64,000 nucleotides of DNA from Berberis thunbergii (taxonomy: Eukaryota; Streptophyta; Magnoliopsida; Ranunculales; Berberidaceae): NCBI GenBank assembly GCA_003290165.1, contig QNQO01000833.1, forward strand, positions 248,001 through 312,000, in the 5' to 3' direction. The stretch's first letter is position 1. Each line of letters begins with the position of its first letter. Below the pieces are notes generated by a model. It saw nothing but the letters and a program-made list of their open reading frames with translations. It searched no databases and was not told the DNA's origin. Both the position numbers and the translations under genes were made by a program. Below are positions 32,975-45,010 of this stretch, piece after piece.

Positions 32975-33044
32975 TGGCAGATTGAAGAGGACCCGTTGAT
33001 AGACCTTGTGATACCTGTTGCACTAAGATGCGCTTGGCGAATTG
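32975..33044 (+). other. Exon-like 70-bp piece, unidentified
   Basis: Lies between an acceptor-like cataacatag and a donor gtaatt. It is open in the frame WQIEEDPLIDLVIPVALRC. In copy 1 the first 54 bp are gone. It may be an exon of a lost plus-strand gene; the protein was not recognised. Confidence 0.3.
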
Positions 33045-33080
33045 GTAATTTTCATATTGCTCACATTTTTATGTTGTGGA

Positions 33081-33605
33081 TACAGTGAAGTTCATTATAT
33101 TTGTTTGAAAAATAAATAAAAGGAGCATAAGATTTTTACAACTTGTGCACGTACCTGTCAAGTTGGTATTTACTTGAAATTGGTATCAAATCTGGGAACA
33201 AATGAAGTGTTTATTTTAAAGAAAATAGTATCCATATGATTCTTGCAGACAATTGAACATTGAATCAAATATGGTTTTTAAGAGAGAAAAAGCCATACAG
33301 TTCAATTGTATAAAACTCTATCAATTCAAGCATTAAGTTATATAGATAAAATTAAACAAAATATGCACAATATACAGAGCAATTTTGTGTATCACATAAA
33401 AAACCAACATAAAACAATTCTAACTCAAAAATGCATTATTGATTGTGAAAATTGAGAACAAATAATCGAAAACACTTTGGAGCATTATTCGACAAGAAAG
33501 CATCATAAGATAAAATGGAAACCTTAACTCGCTACACAATATGGGTTTGAGAACACAAAAAAATATTCGAACAAGAAATTAGGGTTTGAGGAAATGAGGG
33601 ATTAC
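33081..33605. repeat. End of the cagacgattgaa repeat array, super-unit 1
   Basis: Matches the end of the array before 56750 (ccatatgattcttgcagaca, agcaattttgtgtatcacat) and then the shared intron flank of the first exon. This marks the left end of the 33-64 kb duplication. Confidence 0.75.
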
Positions 33606-33672
33606 CGATGAAGGAATTCTCAACGAGAATCCTTCCCGTTACTCCATCTAATGCTCTCAGCAAGGCTTCCAT
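33606..33672 (-). pseudogene. First exon of an unidentified gene, copy 1
   Basis: ATG at 33672 gives MEALLRALDGVTGRILVENS..., then a donor gtaatc. The leader runs back to a TATA box at 33887-33895. No second exon could be found to the left, so it is treated as a gene fragment. Confidence 0.5.
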
Positions 33673-33886
33673 CTCGTTACTCGAAACCGTCTCTCTTCTT
33701 TGTCGTCTAGAAGTATTGCGCTTGAAGCTGAAAACTCAACTCGACGAGAGAAAGAGCGAAAGAGCATAACAGAAGAATTGAGCTATAGAATGACGAACGA
33801 GAGAGAGTGTGTGTGTGGAAACCTATGTGCAAAGCCAAAGATTTGCCGAGTGAAAGAAATAAGGCGAAGATGTGTTTCGAACTCGG

Positions 33887-33895
33887 CTTATATAG
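33887..33895 (-). promoter_or_regulatory. TATA box and promoter, first-exon copy 1
   Basis: Minus strand ctatataag, with CGCGT-rich sequence upstream (acgcacgcgtgataaca). The same arrangement occurs at 57132-57140. Confidence 0.65.
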
Positions 33896-33989
33896 GGCGC
33901 GACTTCGCGTAAAAGTTACATGCCGTGTTATCACGCGTGCGTTTCGCGTAAAAATAAATTTAGCAACCCATTTTTCAGAAAAAGCCTAT

Positions 33990-34760
33990 CGGAGAAACAA
34001 CAAACATTCGATTGTCTATCAAATTTTTGTAAGATTTGCAAAAGAATATCAAGATGTGAAACGGTTGCTCGTGGAAAATGAAAAACGAGGATTTCTTGGA
34101 ATGTTAGGGAGTATCGATTGCCCAACTGCTTAGAAATGTAGTTTTCAAAATTACAAACGTGATTCTTGAGGCGATTTTATCTCACGACTTGTGCATATGA
34201 CATGTTTCTTTGGTATTAATGAATCATTCAATGACATCAATATCATCGAACGTTCAACTGTGTTTGATAGACTTCTCAAGGGTGAGGAACACCGCAATAC
34301 AAGTCACTCTCAAAGGAAATGTCTATAACACAACTTATTTTTTCGTTGATTGTATCTATCCTAAACTTTTAACCATAGTGCAATGAATCTCACGAGAAAT
34401 ATAGTTTGTATGTTAAGCTCCAAGAAGTTAGATTGAAAGAATATTTGGGGTATTACAAGCAAGAATATTTGGGGTATTACAAGCAAGAGGGGGCAATTAT
34501 TCGTCAACCTGCCAGACTTGGAGCAAGAGACATACGCATGACATTATGCTCACGTGCATTATCTTGCACAACATGATTGTTGAACACGAGTGTTGAACAT
34601 GAGCGTGGATCTTCACCTGATCATGATCGTTATATATCAAGCAATGGCCATTAGTTGAGCCTACCGTGATGTTGAATCGGAATCTCGATACGTTGAGTAT
34701 ATTTAGCGCTACTCTAGACTTCGAGATTTGAATATTCACTATCAATTGAACCTTTTCATA
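33990..34760 (+). pseudogene. PIF/Harbinger transposase remnant, copy 1
   Basis: Translation in changing frames shows FLGMLGSIDC, then HMTCFFGINESFNDINII, and later VKLQEVRLKEYL and RQPARLGARDI, the order of the plant Harbinger DDE nuclease (FLGMLGSIDC..W, then FFG..GS.NDIN, then RKDVERAFGVLQ). Stops and frameshifts are many. A 24-bp tandem duplication (ggggtattacaagcaa) lies at about 34438-34488. Relative to copies 2 and 3 it lacks about 230 bp near 34750. Confidence 0.8.
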
Positions 34761-34859
34761 TTTCATTGAATAATGATAAAGTTACAACTCCAAATTTTTT
34801 ATTACATGTTACAACAATTACTGATTATTCATTCTCTTCATAATGTCTTCTTCATAGAG

Positions 34860-36200
34860 AAGACAATCATGCACGGTGTTGGTCATCGACACAATTTTCC
34901 AATTTCAAGTTCATTACTTGCATATCGGTATTCACCATTTTATTGCGCCTCCGAATCTCCTCAGCTCGTGCATGTTGTGGATCCACTTGAGATCATTGCG
35001 CTAAAGAGAACACTTTCATTTCTAACAACTTTGCCCCTTTTTCTTTGTTTTTTGTCCTCATCTCCATCCTAAGTGAGTCCATGACCCGTTTCCTCTCGAA
35101 CTCATGGTCCATGACGCTGCTGCACCCCCCGTGCCATAACTTCATTCATTTGAGAGATGATCCCAGCTCGTGTATTTGCTAGGTTCTCTTGTCTTTTTGC
35201 CATTGCCTTCGACTTCTTTCCAACTTTATGCACATTGTTACTAAACTGAATGTCGCGCTTCCTTTGTATTTTTTCCAGGAAGGCATACCGGTTCTTCATC
35301 ACCAGCGACAAACTATACTTCTTCACTATTAGAATCTAGCCCCACAATACCAACCTCTTCGGTTGTCAAGTCGATCCCAGCAACCAAATGCAAACCTTTT
35401 GCCCCCACTACTGTAGAAGATGGAGTATTGGGTTTAGAAAACACCGTTTTTGGAAGCTTTGGAAGTACTCCTTGAACTAGCAGTTGTGAACCTGTATCAT
35501 GGTGATTTCACCAACTTTGGATAGACATCCAGGACTTGTGACCATAATTATATTAATGATATAATTAATAGACATCCAGGAATTGGTACTTGTGACCAAT
35601 TTTGGATAGACATCTCATTTGCTAGTTGCATTTGGATAATTATATTAATGATATATTAGTACAACTACTTAAAGGTACAGTAGAATGTATGACTAATCAA
35701 TTATTAAGAACTTAACCGATCATGATGATTGGATCCACTAAGGTTCATCGTGTCAACTCTGGCGAGGAGGGTTGCCTACTTGTCCATTACATTCTTCAAA
35801 GTTTAGAATCGATTCTACAAAGTTATGGATCTCTATGCCCGTATCGGTCTGGGAATGCACTGGTTGTAACAATCTACGACTTGCTCCCACAATGTTTTCC
35901 TCTCTCAATCTATACCGTCAACATGATCTTTCGATGTTCTTATAAATGAAGGACATAAAGTTGCATCTTCTTTGTAAGAAACATTTCTTCTTTCCTATTC
36001 ATAGACGGTTTGTCATTGTTTACAATATGTGGTTTACCGTTGCCCTTTTATGGAATTTGGATTTGAGGATTTGGGCTTTCTCGATTTTGGACATAAGAAG
36101 TATGGGTTTGAGAACTTTGGAAGAATGGATTTGGAACTTGGAGAGTTTGATTAAAGAAGGATTGGCCTTGTTGATTTTTTAGAGAAAATGGGTTGGGACA
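34860..36200 (-). pseudogene. Harbinger accessory ORF1 (Myb/NAM-associated type) remnant
   Basis: On the minus strand 35102-35326 carries RKRDIQFSNNVHKVGKKSKA..., followed in broken frames by ERKRVMDSLRMEMRTKN and AEEIRRRNKM, like the C-terminal NAM-associated domain of plant Harbinger ORF1. About 35940-36200 gives an N/Q/P-rich start (FFNQTLQVPNPFFQSSQT). It is convergent with the transposase, a known layout in this superfamily. It is absent from the two other copies. Confidence 0.62.
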
Positions 36201-36467
36201 AAGGAATTTGGGAATAAAATAATTGTGGTTGTTGGAAATGAGATATAATAGTTGATTGTCGGTATGGAAGAGGTTGAAAATGTTGGAGCATATATTGAGA
36301 TTGTTAAAAAGATTGGGGTCAGAATAAGATATGATGCCATGTTATGAGATTACGGGTTTGAAATTCGAAGTGATGAAGATTTTCTACTAAAAAATGGATT
36401 TGAAATTGGTGAGTCGGTATCGGTCTTATTTTCAAAAGAATTCCTAAGGTTTGATGGGGATGGAACC

Positions 36468-37542
36468 TAGGGATGGCAACGGGGGTGGATTGGGACGGAT
36501 TTGAGCAAATCCACCCCCGATCCGTCAGGAATAACGGATCCTCCAATCCGCCCTGCCAATCCGTTTACAATTTTAATTAAAAATCGTAACATCCCCGTGC
36601 GGATTAGCGGATATCCGCTCCGCCCCGCCAATCCGTTTACGGTTTGCGATTATGTTACTAGATCGTCGGATCTCCACCCCTAATTTAGTTATTCCTCTTC
36701 CTAATTTGCTAATCCTTGGAGTTGCTGGTTATCCATCTAACTCGAGTAAAATATACTTCATTCATTACATCAGTAATACAAAATTATAACAAAAAATTAC
36801 AAAGAATCCATACAAAAATTATAACAAAAAACCATACAAAAAAATAAAATAAAAATTCGATATCTGATATCAAATTTTAGATCTAAGAGTCTCAGTTATG
36901 AGATATTAGAACACAGATCTTTGATTTCAGATCTGAGATCTGAGATCTGTTTCTTGCAACTAGGGAAAGGCGGGGAAGGGAAGCGGTTGGGATGAGTGTT
37001 GTTCTTTCGAAAAGAGAGATGGAGAAGAGACAGAGATGACTACGATGGAGATGACCCTTCGAGTGTCCGTGAGAAGGAAACGAAGGACCGACCTACCCTT
37101 CGGCCTTCGCCTTCTCGCTGTGAGAGAGAAGAAGCGTGGTTGTCCCTCCGCCTTCGCTGAGAGAGAAAAAGCCTCCGCCTTCGCTATGAGAGAGAAGAAG
37201 GGGCCTCCGCCTTCGCTGTGAGATAGAAGAAGGGACGAGTATCTGACTTCATTGTGAGAATGAGACTGGAGACAAGAGAAGAAGGGACGAGATTGACTTT
37301 ACTGTATGTGAGAGATCTAGGGTTTAATCTTTTATATAGGGGAAGGGTATTTTTGTAAATTTATCGAATAAACTGATATCCATGGGGCGAATATGGCCAA
37401 ATCCGTATCCGCCCCGATTAATAAACGGATACAGATTGGAAATTCGTATCCGCCCCAAGATCCAGGGACCCTTTACCAAATCCGCCCCAAATGGGGCGAG
37501 TAGAGCGGATATCCGTGAAAATCTGCCCCACTGCCATCCCTA
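36468..37542. mobile_element. hAT non-autonomous element, 1.08 kb
   Basis: Perfect 11-bp inverted ends tagggatggca / tgccatcccta with an exact 8-bp duplication atggaacc (36460-36467 and 37543-37550). Subterminal regions are full of aatccg and gcggatatccg motifs in both orientations, likely transposase sites. There is no transposase. Confidence 0.92.
37098..37300. repeat. Minisatellite inside the hAT element
   Basis: About five imperfect units of roughly 27-40 bp containing cctccgccttcgctgtgaga and agagaagaag. The frame 37036-37221 is a translation of this repeat and is not taken as a gene. Confidence 0.75.
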
Positions 37543-37550
37543 ATGGAACC

Positions 37551-38047
37551 GTCACCCACCCCACATTCAAATTAGGGATGCAAGATATATTATCCATGAG
37601 AAATAATTTTCAAAAAACAAATATATAATGCAAGGAATAAGAAGATAAACTAATACATAATTACAAATATTTGGAGGTTATAATAAAATAAGTTTTGAAA
37701 ATGTAGAGCTAAAAATTATACTATTGCTCAAAGAATATAAACTAATGGTATGCTAAATTTAAATTATTGCTATGCTTGAAAGAAGGAAATTGAAACTAAT
37801 GCTTTAAAAAAATTGAATTTTCTCTAAATTGGAGAAGAAGAGATGGATGTGTTGTGAAGAATTTGTGTAGCAACCACCCACAAAATATGGCCGTTTAGGA
37901 AAAATTAAGGGAGCTCTGACATAAATATGGTTGTTCTGACCAATCATAGCAATCAATCTCACAACGCTATATGCCACACTGGAGCTCTGCGCTCTTAGCA
38001 CGAGCGTAGTATCAGAAAATGTTACATATTAGTTGTGCATTTGACTG
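37551..38047. other. Intergenic, no gene seen
   Basis: AT-rich sequence between the hAT element and repeat block P; no match to the other super-units was noticed. Confidence 0.4.
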
Positions 38048-38640
38048 TGAACGCTATATCCTCTTGATTTGTTACAAAATTTGTGGAAAATATTTTCTTA
38101 GGAGGAGAGTTAAGTTCTTTTGGCCGAAAATTGAATCATCTTCAACCTCAAGATGGATATCTTTTTCCCACTTCCTCTCATGTTTCTTCATCATTTTTGA
38201 AAATTTCCCATGACTATTTTTTCTAAAAATCAAACACACCATTAGGTTCATCACCTTTATGTTCATTAGGCATAGCCAACGGAAAAATAAGAAAAAAAAC
38301 CCAGAGATGATGCCTATTACAACTTGATGAATCAAAAAATAAGTAACAACAATCACCCAGCCTTGATTTACAAGTAACAACAATCACCCAACCTCGATTT
38401 ACTAGCTGTAGGCAAGTGGAGTTGAGAAATCTAATGCTTCATCCCAAGTGTTCCATCCCTCAAGTTGTTAGCTTGTGCTTTGCTGATGATTTTATGGTGA
38501 CTATTTGCGGGGGGACGGTACAGAAGAAGCAAGAAGTCGGAGCACTCACTACAATATACTGACAGTGGAAAAGTGCCATATGCTTTCCCAAAAGCAAGTC
38601 TACTACTGAATATGAAATCGACTTGGAACGGAAATGCCAC
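38048..38640. repeat. Repeat block P, copy 1
   Basis: Shares with 44540-45010 and 58210-58690 the sequence from tttgttacaaaatttgtg through tcaacctcaagatgg, gatgcctattacaact, and gtaggcaagtggagtt to gtgctttgctgatgatttta. Short versions of its first part occur at about 41470-41765, 49400-49660 and 60565-60830. No function recognised. Confidence 0.85.
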
Positions 38641-38689
38641 CCTATACGAGAGTGAAACCGCAGCTAGCTAGCCAAAACCAAATCGTAGG

Positions 38690-41465
38690 AGCAAACAAGC
38701 AACGGTTGTACTAAATTACATAGATATCAAGTACTTTTCTTCTTGAAACAATAACTCTTGGTTGCTTCAACCAGTACACAATATGTTTGAAAAACACAGA
38801 GATAAATAAAGACAATGAAATATCGCAGGTAATGTAACATCAAAGATATAGAGATCTACTTAGCACTAAGAAACATGCACTCAATAGGTTAAGAACTGTC
38901 AACAGATAATTTTCCAAGATGAATTTAGAGAATAAATTTGGATTGGGTAAGAAAAGTCGTCATTTATTATGATAAATGGAGTAAACGAGATCTAACAACA
39001 ACCTCTAGTTTCATCTAAATAAAAAATTAAGCCAAACATCACTATCTAAATAAAAAATTAAGCCAAACATCACTTTGCTATCTAAATTGAACCTTTTTAG
39101 GGTACAATCTGAACAGAGAAGGATTTGACTCAACAAAATGACTTATTTTGACCTCTTACCTCTAATTATGTATTTATTATGACAAATAGAATAAATTAGA
39201 TCTAACAACAACCTCTAGTTTCATTTAAATGAAAGACTAAGCCAAACTTCACTTTGTTTCGAAGTTATTTTTTTTATGAGATAACCAATTAATTTTGCCA
39301 TCATTTTAATAACTAATGTCACAAATAAGTATAGTCAAATTGATCCCAGTATAAAGCTTTAAGTTTTCTTAATTTTTTAAAAAATTAAAATTTTGGCTTA
39401 ATAGAAAGGCTTTGAACCACAATTTTGAATGATTTGGACAGTTTTTTATTCTTTTAATTTATTATTCATGTGAACCTTTGAATTCTTTCACTCATTCCAT
39501 TAACTAAGGTCACAATAAACTTGTAAGCTGAAAATGAACCTAATCCAAGTCCTTGCAACTCATACATGGTCTCCTTATCTCACATGATGGCACAACCTGA
39601 TACATAGTTACTAATATTTCTCAGAAGAGTAGCAAGTTAATTAAGATATGTATGCCAATATACAATGAGAAAAAAAATGTGAGTTTCAACAATTTAAACA
39701 TGCTCCATGGCAATATCTGGTATAAGACGATGCAAAAAGTTCCAGACTGAAAAAATGGGGTGTTACCAATCAAGATTCTCGCTTACGCTTTCTTGTTACT
39801 ATATCTCAACTTCTCCATCTCCACGTTCGCCTGCTTTTCTCACCGTCAACCAAAAACTCAATGATAGAGACAGGGCAAGCGAAAAAAAATAATGAGCAGA
39901 GTATCCTCCAACCCTGAATGCAAGCTCACTATCTTGTACCAACCCAAAATTTAGAATCCACAGACTAATTGAATTTAACGTATTTTATGATTAAACCACA
40001 ACTTAGCATGCTAATCTGCGAAGGTGAAGCAAGCAAGGTTTCTATTTGTGCTCAGATTGAGGTTTTGAACAGTCAAATCAGACCAATGTACATGAGATAG
40101 AAGTCAAGCAAGCAATAAAATTAATTGTTTAGCAACCAAGCATATGCTACTCAATGTTACATTATTATTAGACAAGTGCAATGAAATGTGTTGTTGCAAA
40201 CTCTAGACCAACACAGTTTATTTTTTCTTGTAATTTTCTCTACAGGTATGCGGTTGATGTTTATAGGTGTAATGGTCAAACGTGGATACTATTTTTGGTT
40301 GTTCAATTATCATATATGTGAAAAGCTTGGTTTAATAGTATATATGCAATAGATAGAGATCACAACATGCAATTAATTTGACCAGTCCAAACATATGAAA
40401 ATTTTCCTAACTCAAAGGCACAAGTATTTAAAAAGTAGTAATAACAAATAAGCTAACACGAAATGCCATCAGGAATATTCACACATTGGAATAGAAATCT
40501 TTGGCTGCCGAGCATTTAACGAATAAATTGTAGCAACATGCCATATGAATATCAATATGACGTCTCAATAGTAAGTCTTTCAACAAATCGGGCTGAACTA
40601 AGAATTAGTTCTAGATTTTCATGTCCAATTCATTTGCTCACTCTATTCGAACTCTAGGCTCATCAGACTACCAATTTGCACAACATATACATTTAGGTAT
40701 GCAAACTACTATCACAGAACATAAACAGGAAGAACAAGAAATTTATTCAATATAGAAGTGAGAATATCATACTAAGCAAAGCTTCTCATAATCAGTGAAG
40801 TTAATTACAGGGAAATGCAAAGAAATGAAGATGCTTGCATACCTCACTTTATTGCATTTTGTAGCCCTTCTACTAGTTGTTTTAAATTTGTGCAGCAATC
40901 AAAGTACTACTTTCCTCAGGATCAAGTGCCAGTTAGTGTTTCTTACTTCAACTAATGTTCTAAAAGACACATTAAACTCACTTCTGCAAAAGAGTGAAAT
41001 ATTGCATTCATGTACATTTAGCCATTTAAAGATGAAAAAAAAGGATAAAATATATATACAATAAGAAGGTCGATAAGCATCCAAGATACTAAGATGAATT
41101 CAGAGAGTAGTTTTGGGTGGTGTAAAGCTACGTGGTCCATATTGCTCATGCATGCCAGAGTCTAGTACAAATGACTTGCTCATGATTTCATTAGTCCATC
41201 ACATGACATGAGCCAATTTAATTAGGGTCCTTGAACGAAAATATCATTTGGCATGACGACGCACCCAGATACAAGTCTCTGGGTAAACACAGATCTCTTT
41301 ATTGCATTGAAGCCATTGTTGACTCATGCATAATTAGAAAAGACTGATATGATAAGAATTCACAAAATGTCTTAATAATCTTGAATAATACACTGCAAGT
41401 TTCAAGATATGTATCTCCTATCTCCTAGCATGATAACATCAATATGACTTTCAATTTCAACAAGC
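38690..41465. repeat. Repeat blocks Q and R, copy 1
   Basis: Q (38690-39700) begins near actaaattacatagatatc. Partial Q copies lie at about 41765-42280, 46295-47095, 47090-47555, 49650-50030 and 60830-61285. R (39700-41465) begins aatatctggtata; R copies lie at about 42280-42455 plus 43290-43490, 47555-49320, 50028-50360, 59065-60565 and 61285-61625. Short frames in R (such as 39707-39892) recur but are not conserved in length. Confidence 0.85.
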
Positions 41466-41777
41466 TCAATATCTCATTGTGGAAAATATTTTCTTAGGAG
41501 GGGAGCTAATATATATATATATTTTAATAGAGAAGTTTTTCCCACTTCCTCCCTATTTCTTCATTATTTTTTAAACATCCCCATGACAAATTTTTCTAGA
41601 AATCAAACACACCCTTAGGTTCAACACCTTTACGTTCATCAGGCACAGCCAACCGGATAAAAAAAAATCAAAAAAAAAAGAAAGAAAAGATGCCTATTAC
41701 AACTTAGTGAAGCTAAAGATAAGTAATGACAATCACCCAACCTCAATTTACCTACTATTAGTTGTACTAAATTACAT

Positions 41778-41836
41778 CCCCATTTCTACGGTGCCTGGTA
41801 CCACCAGACACAATACCAGGCACCGTAGAAGAGTTC
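41778..41836. mobile_element. 59-bp foldback insertion, TTCTA family, copy 4
   Basis: A perfect 16-bp hairpin: tctacggtgcctggta (41785-41800) and taccaggcaccgtaga (41813-41828). An exact 9-bp duplication aaattacat flanks it (41769-41777, 41837-41845). Paralogous sites near 38710, 49655 and 60840 have a single copy of the target and no insert, which proves insertion. Confidence 0.9.
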
Positions 41837-42455
41837 AAATTACATAGATATCAAGTACTTTTCTTCTTGAAACAATAAGGCTTGGTTACTTCAACCAGTA
41901 CACTGTGTTTGAAAAACACAGATAAATAAAGATAGTGAAATGTTGCAATTAATGTAACATAGAGATCTACTTGACACTATGTAACATGCACTCAAAAGGT
42001 TAAGAACCTTCAAGAGATATTTTTCCAAGATGACTTTAGAGAATAAATTTGGTCTGGGTAAGCAAAGTTGTCCATATTAGGGTCCTTGTAAGCTGAAAAT
42101 CAGCCTAATTCAAGTCCTTGCAACTCATACATGGTTTCCTTATCTCACATGATGATACAACCTGATGGTGTTTCTGAAACATAGTTACTAATATTTCTCA
42201 GAAGTGTAGCAAGTTAATTAAGATATGTATGTCATACACAATGAGAACACCAAATATGAGTTTCAACATGCTCCTTGGCAATATCTGGTATAAATGATGA
42301 TGCAAAAAGTTCCAGATTGAAAAATTGGGTGTTACCAATCAGATACTCGCTTACGCCTTCTTGTTACTCTATCTCAACTTATCCATCTCCACAAACGCTT
42401 GTTCGCCTGCTTTTCTTACCTTGAACCAAAAACTCAATGAAAGAAAGAGAGTTAC

Positions 42456-43290
42456 CTTCTATACTGTTAAAACGGATAACAGACTCGTAACAATCCAGGA
42501 GCGTTATAAGTTATAACGTTATATAATGTGATATAACGGAATATTTTGTTAAATATATTTTTAATACCACACAACTTATTGATGTATTAGAGCATCTCCA
42601 ATAGATCCCCTAAACCATTTCCTATTTTGACTTCACATTCAACTTCCCCATAAATTTAAGGGCAACCATCCATCCCCTAAAATTTGAAATATCATTAAAA
42701 TATTTCAAATCTTTAATTTCTAAATTAAAAACGAAATAAAAACTCAAAACAAAAGGAATTGGAAGATGAAAAAGTGTAAGATATATTTAAATAATGATGA
42801 AACATTAAAATAAAGAATGTGATTGGAGTGATAAAGAAATACGGGGACCCCTAAATTTAGCTTTTGGTTAAAATGAGGGATGATTGATCCCCCCATTTTA
42901 ACTTTTACCATTGGAGATGCTCTTATAAAGTCTAAAAAGTAAATCAAGTTCATAAATTAAATTCAAAAACATCAAAACATTAATAATAAAAAATTCCCGT
43001 TGTACAAGAGGGCGATTGCAATAAAGAATGTGATCGACATTTCGTCTTTTTCCCTTATTCTCTTGTTCTATGTCGATCGGCAAGCTCTAGTAATTTGATT
43101 GAGAATAATATGATTAAATTTTTTTTATATATTAGAACAAAAAGTTAAAACGACATTATTGAAAAAAAAAACGTTATCTCAATAACGACATCATATCGAA
43201 GCTGTGATAAAAAAACATGATTATCTCATAACGTACTAGCTTACCACCGTTAAGAGTTATATCGGAGTTATAACGTTATTTTAACTACAC
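42456..43290. mobile_element. Insertion of unknown class in R copy 2, with nested MITE
   Basis: Interrupts R between aaaactcaatgaaaga and aaaactctatgagaga. The ends are rich in gttataacgttat, and gttaaaacggataac on the left is weakly inverted to the right end gttataacgttattttaac. Other R copies lack it. It holds the Tourist-like MITE. Confidence 0.6.
42590..42922. mobile_element. Tourist-like MITE, copy 2
   Basis: Inverted ends gagcatctccaat / attggagatgctc with a 3-bp tta duplication (42587-42589, 42923-42925), the mark of PIF/Harbinger MITEs. 333 bp, AT-rich, no coding capacity. The Harbinger remnants in this window are possible relatives of its transposase source. Confidence 0.88.
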
Positions 43291-43557
43291 AAATTGCCTT
43301 GAACACAAAACTCTATGAGAGACAGAGCAAGCAAAAATAAAGTAAATGAACAGCGCATCTTCCAACCCTGAATGTAAGCTCGCCATCTTGGACCAACTCG
43401 AAGACTCAAAATTTAAAATCCAGCCTATTGAATTTAATGTTTTTTATGATTAAACCACAACTTAGCATGCTCTCACCTGATTTCTACTGCTATAGAAGTA
43501 TTGAAAACTGAAGAATCGTTAACTTACACATAGATGAAAAAATCATTTTAAAACGTT

Positions 43558-44275
43558 AATCAAGATGTGGAACGATTGCTCGTGGAAAATGAAAAACAAT
43601 GATTTCTTGGAATGTTAGGGAGCATCGATTGCCCAACTGCTTAGAAATGTAGTTTTCAAAATTACAAACATGATTCTTGAGGCGATTTCATCTCATGGCT
43701 TGTGCATATGATGTGTTTCTTTGGTATTAATGAATCATTCCATGACATCAATAATATCTAATGTTCAACCATGTTTGATAGACTTCTTAGGGGTGAGGGG
43801 CACTGCAATATAAGTCGTTCTCAAGGGAAATGTCTATAACACAACTTATTTTTTCGTTGATTGTATTTATCCTAACTTTTAACCACAGTGCAATTAATGT
43901 CACCCCTGTCAACGAGAAATATAGTTTCTATGTTAAGCTCCAAGGAGTTAGATTAAAAAAATATTTTGGGCATTACAAGCAAGAGGAGGCAATTATTTGT
44001 CAACCTGCCAAACTTGGAGCAAGAGATATATGCATGACATTATGCTCACGTGCATTATCCTGCACAACACGATTGTTGAACACGAGTGTTGAACATGAGT
44101 GTGGATCTTCACCTGATCATGATCGTTATATCGAGCAACGACCCTTAGCTGAGCCTACCATGATGTAGAATCAAAATCTCAATACACTGAGTATATTTAA
44201 CGATATTCCAGACTTCAAGATTCTAATATTCACTATCAATTGAAACATGATCGTGTTCAACACATTTGGGATAAC
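43558..44275 (+). pseudogene. PIF/Harbinger transposase remnant, copy 2
   Basis: Closely related to 33990-34760. The frame 43830-44168 is the longest remaining piece (VKLQGVRLKKYFGHYKQEEA, ARDICMTLC, LLNTSVEHE), corresponding to the C-terminal third of the DDE nuclease. Stops occur in the upstream part. Confidence 0.8.
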
Positions 44276-44539
44276 TTTGCTAACCAATGACTTTAGCAAT
44301 TTGAGAGATTGGTATTTGTTGGTTATTTTAATTATCATGCTTTGTTTTTAATTTCGTGAACTGTATGGTCTATAGTATTTTTAATTGATGTTTGTTTTAT
44401 TTCAATATAATTTTGTTTATTTTATATCCATCGAATGCATAAAACTTTAACCAATTAAAGACCTTTTCATATTTCATTGAATAATGATAAAGTTACAACT
44501 CCAATTTTTTTTTTGTCCGAGTAAGTTGCCTACTCTACC
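44276..44539. repeat. Harbinger 3' flank shared with copy 3
   Basis: Contains tttaattgatgtttgttttatttc and catcgaatgcataaaacttt, also found at 58020-58130 but mostly deleted from copy 1. Confidence 0.7.
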
Positions 44540-45010
44540 ACTATCCTTTTAATTTGTTACAAAATTTGTGAAAAATATTTTTCGAGGAGAGCCAAGTTTT
44601 TTGGACCGGAAATGGAATCATCTTCAACCTCAAGATGGAGAATTTTTTTCCCACTTCCTCTCCCGTTTCTTCATCATTTTTGAAAATTTCCCATGACTAA
44701 TTTTTTTCTAAAAATCAAACACACCCTTAGGTTCATCACCTTTATGTTCATTAGGCACAGCCAACAGAAAAAGAAGAAAAAAACCCCAGAGATGATGCCT
44801 ATTACAACTTAATGAATCAAATAATAAGTAACAACAATCACCCAACCTCGATTTACTTGCTGTAGGCAAGTGGAGTTGAGAAATCTAATGCTTCATCCCA
44901 AGTGTTCCATCCCTCAAGTTGTTAGCTTGTGCTTTGCTGATGATTTTATGGTGACTATTTGCACGCATGCGCGAGGATGAGCACTCACTACACTATACTG
45001 ACAGTGGAAA
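44540..45010. repeat. Repeat block P, copy 2
   Basis: Collinear with 38048-38640 and 58210-58690. It diverges from copy 1 after gacagtggaaaagtg. Confidence 0.85.

Larger units (their letters stand above)
32234..33080. repeat. Segmental duplication, part B, copy 2
   Basis: Second copy of 26936-27966 with a 200-bp deletion that removes exon 1 of the small gene, and with an intact exon-like piece at 32975-33044 that copy 1 has partly lost. Confidence 0.9.

Noticed and set aside
37036..37221. Arg/Lys-rich 61-codon frame in the hAT element
   Set aside because: A translation of the minisatellite units; no start context or domain.
39707..39892. Repeated plus-strand frame MAISGI... in block R as a gene family
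   Set aside because: Start and length vary between copies, one or more copies are frameshifted, and the opposite strand has donor-like sites; conservation is explained by duplication.
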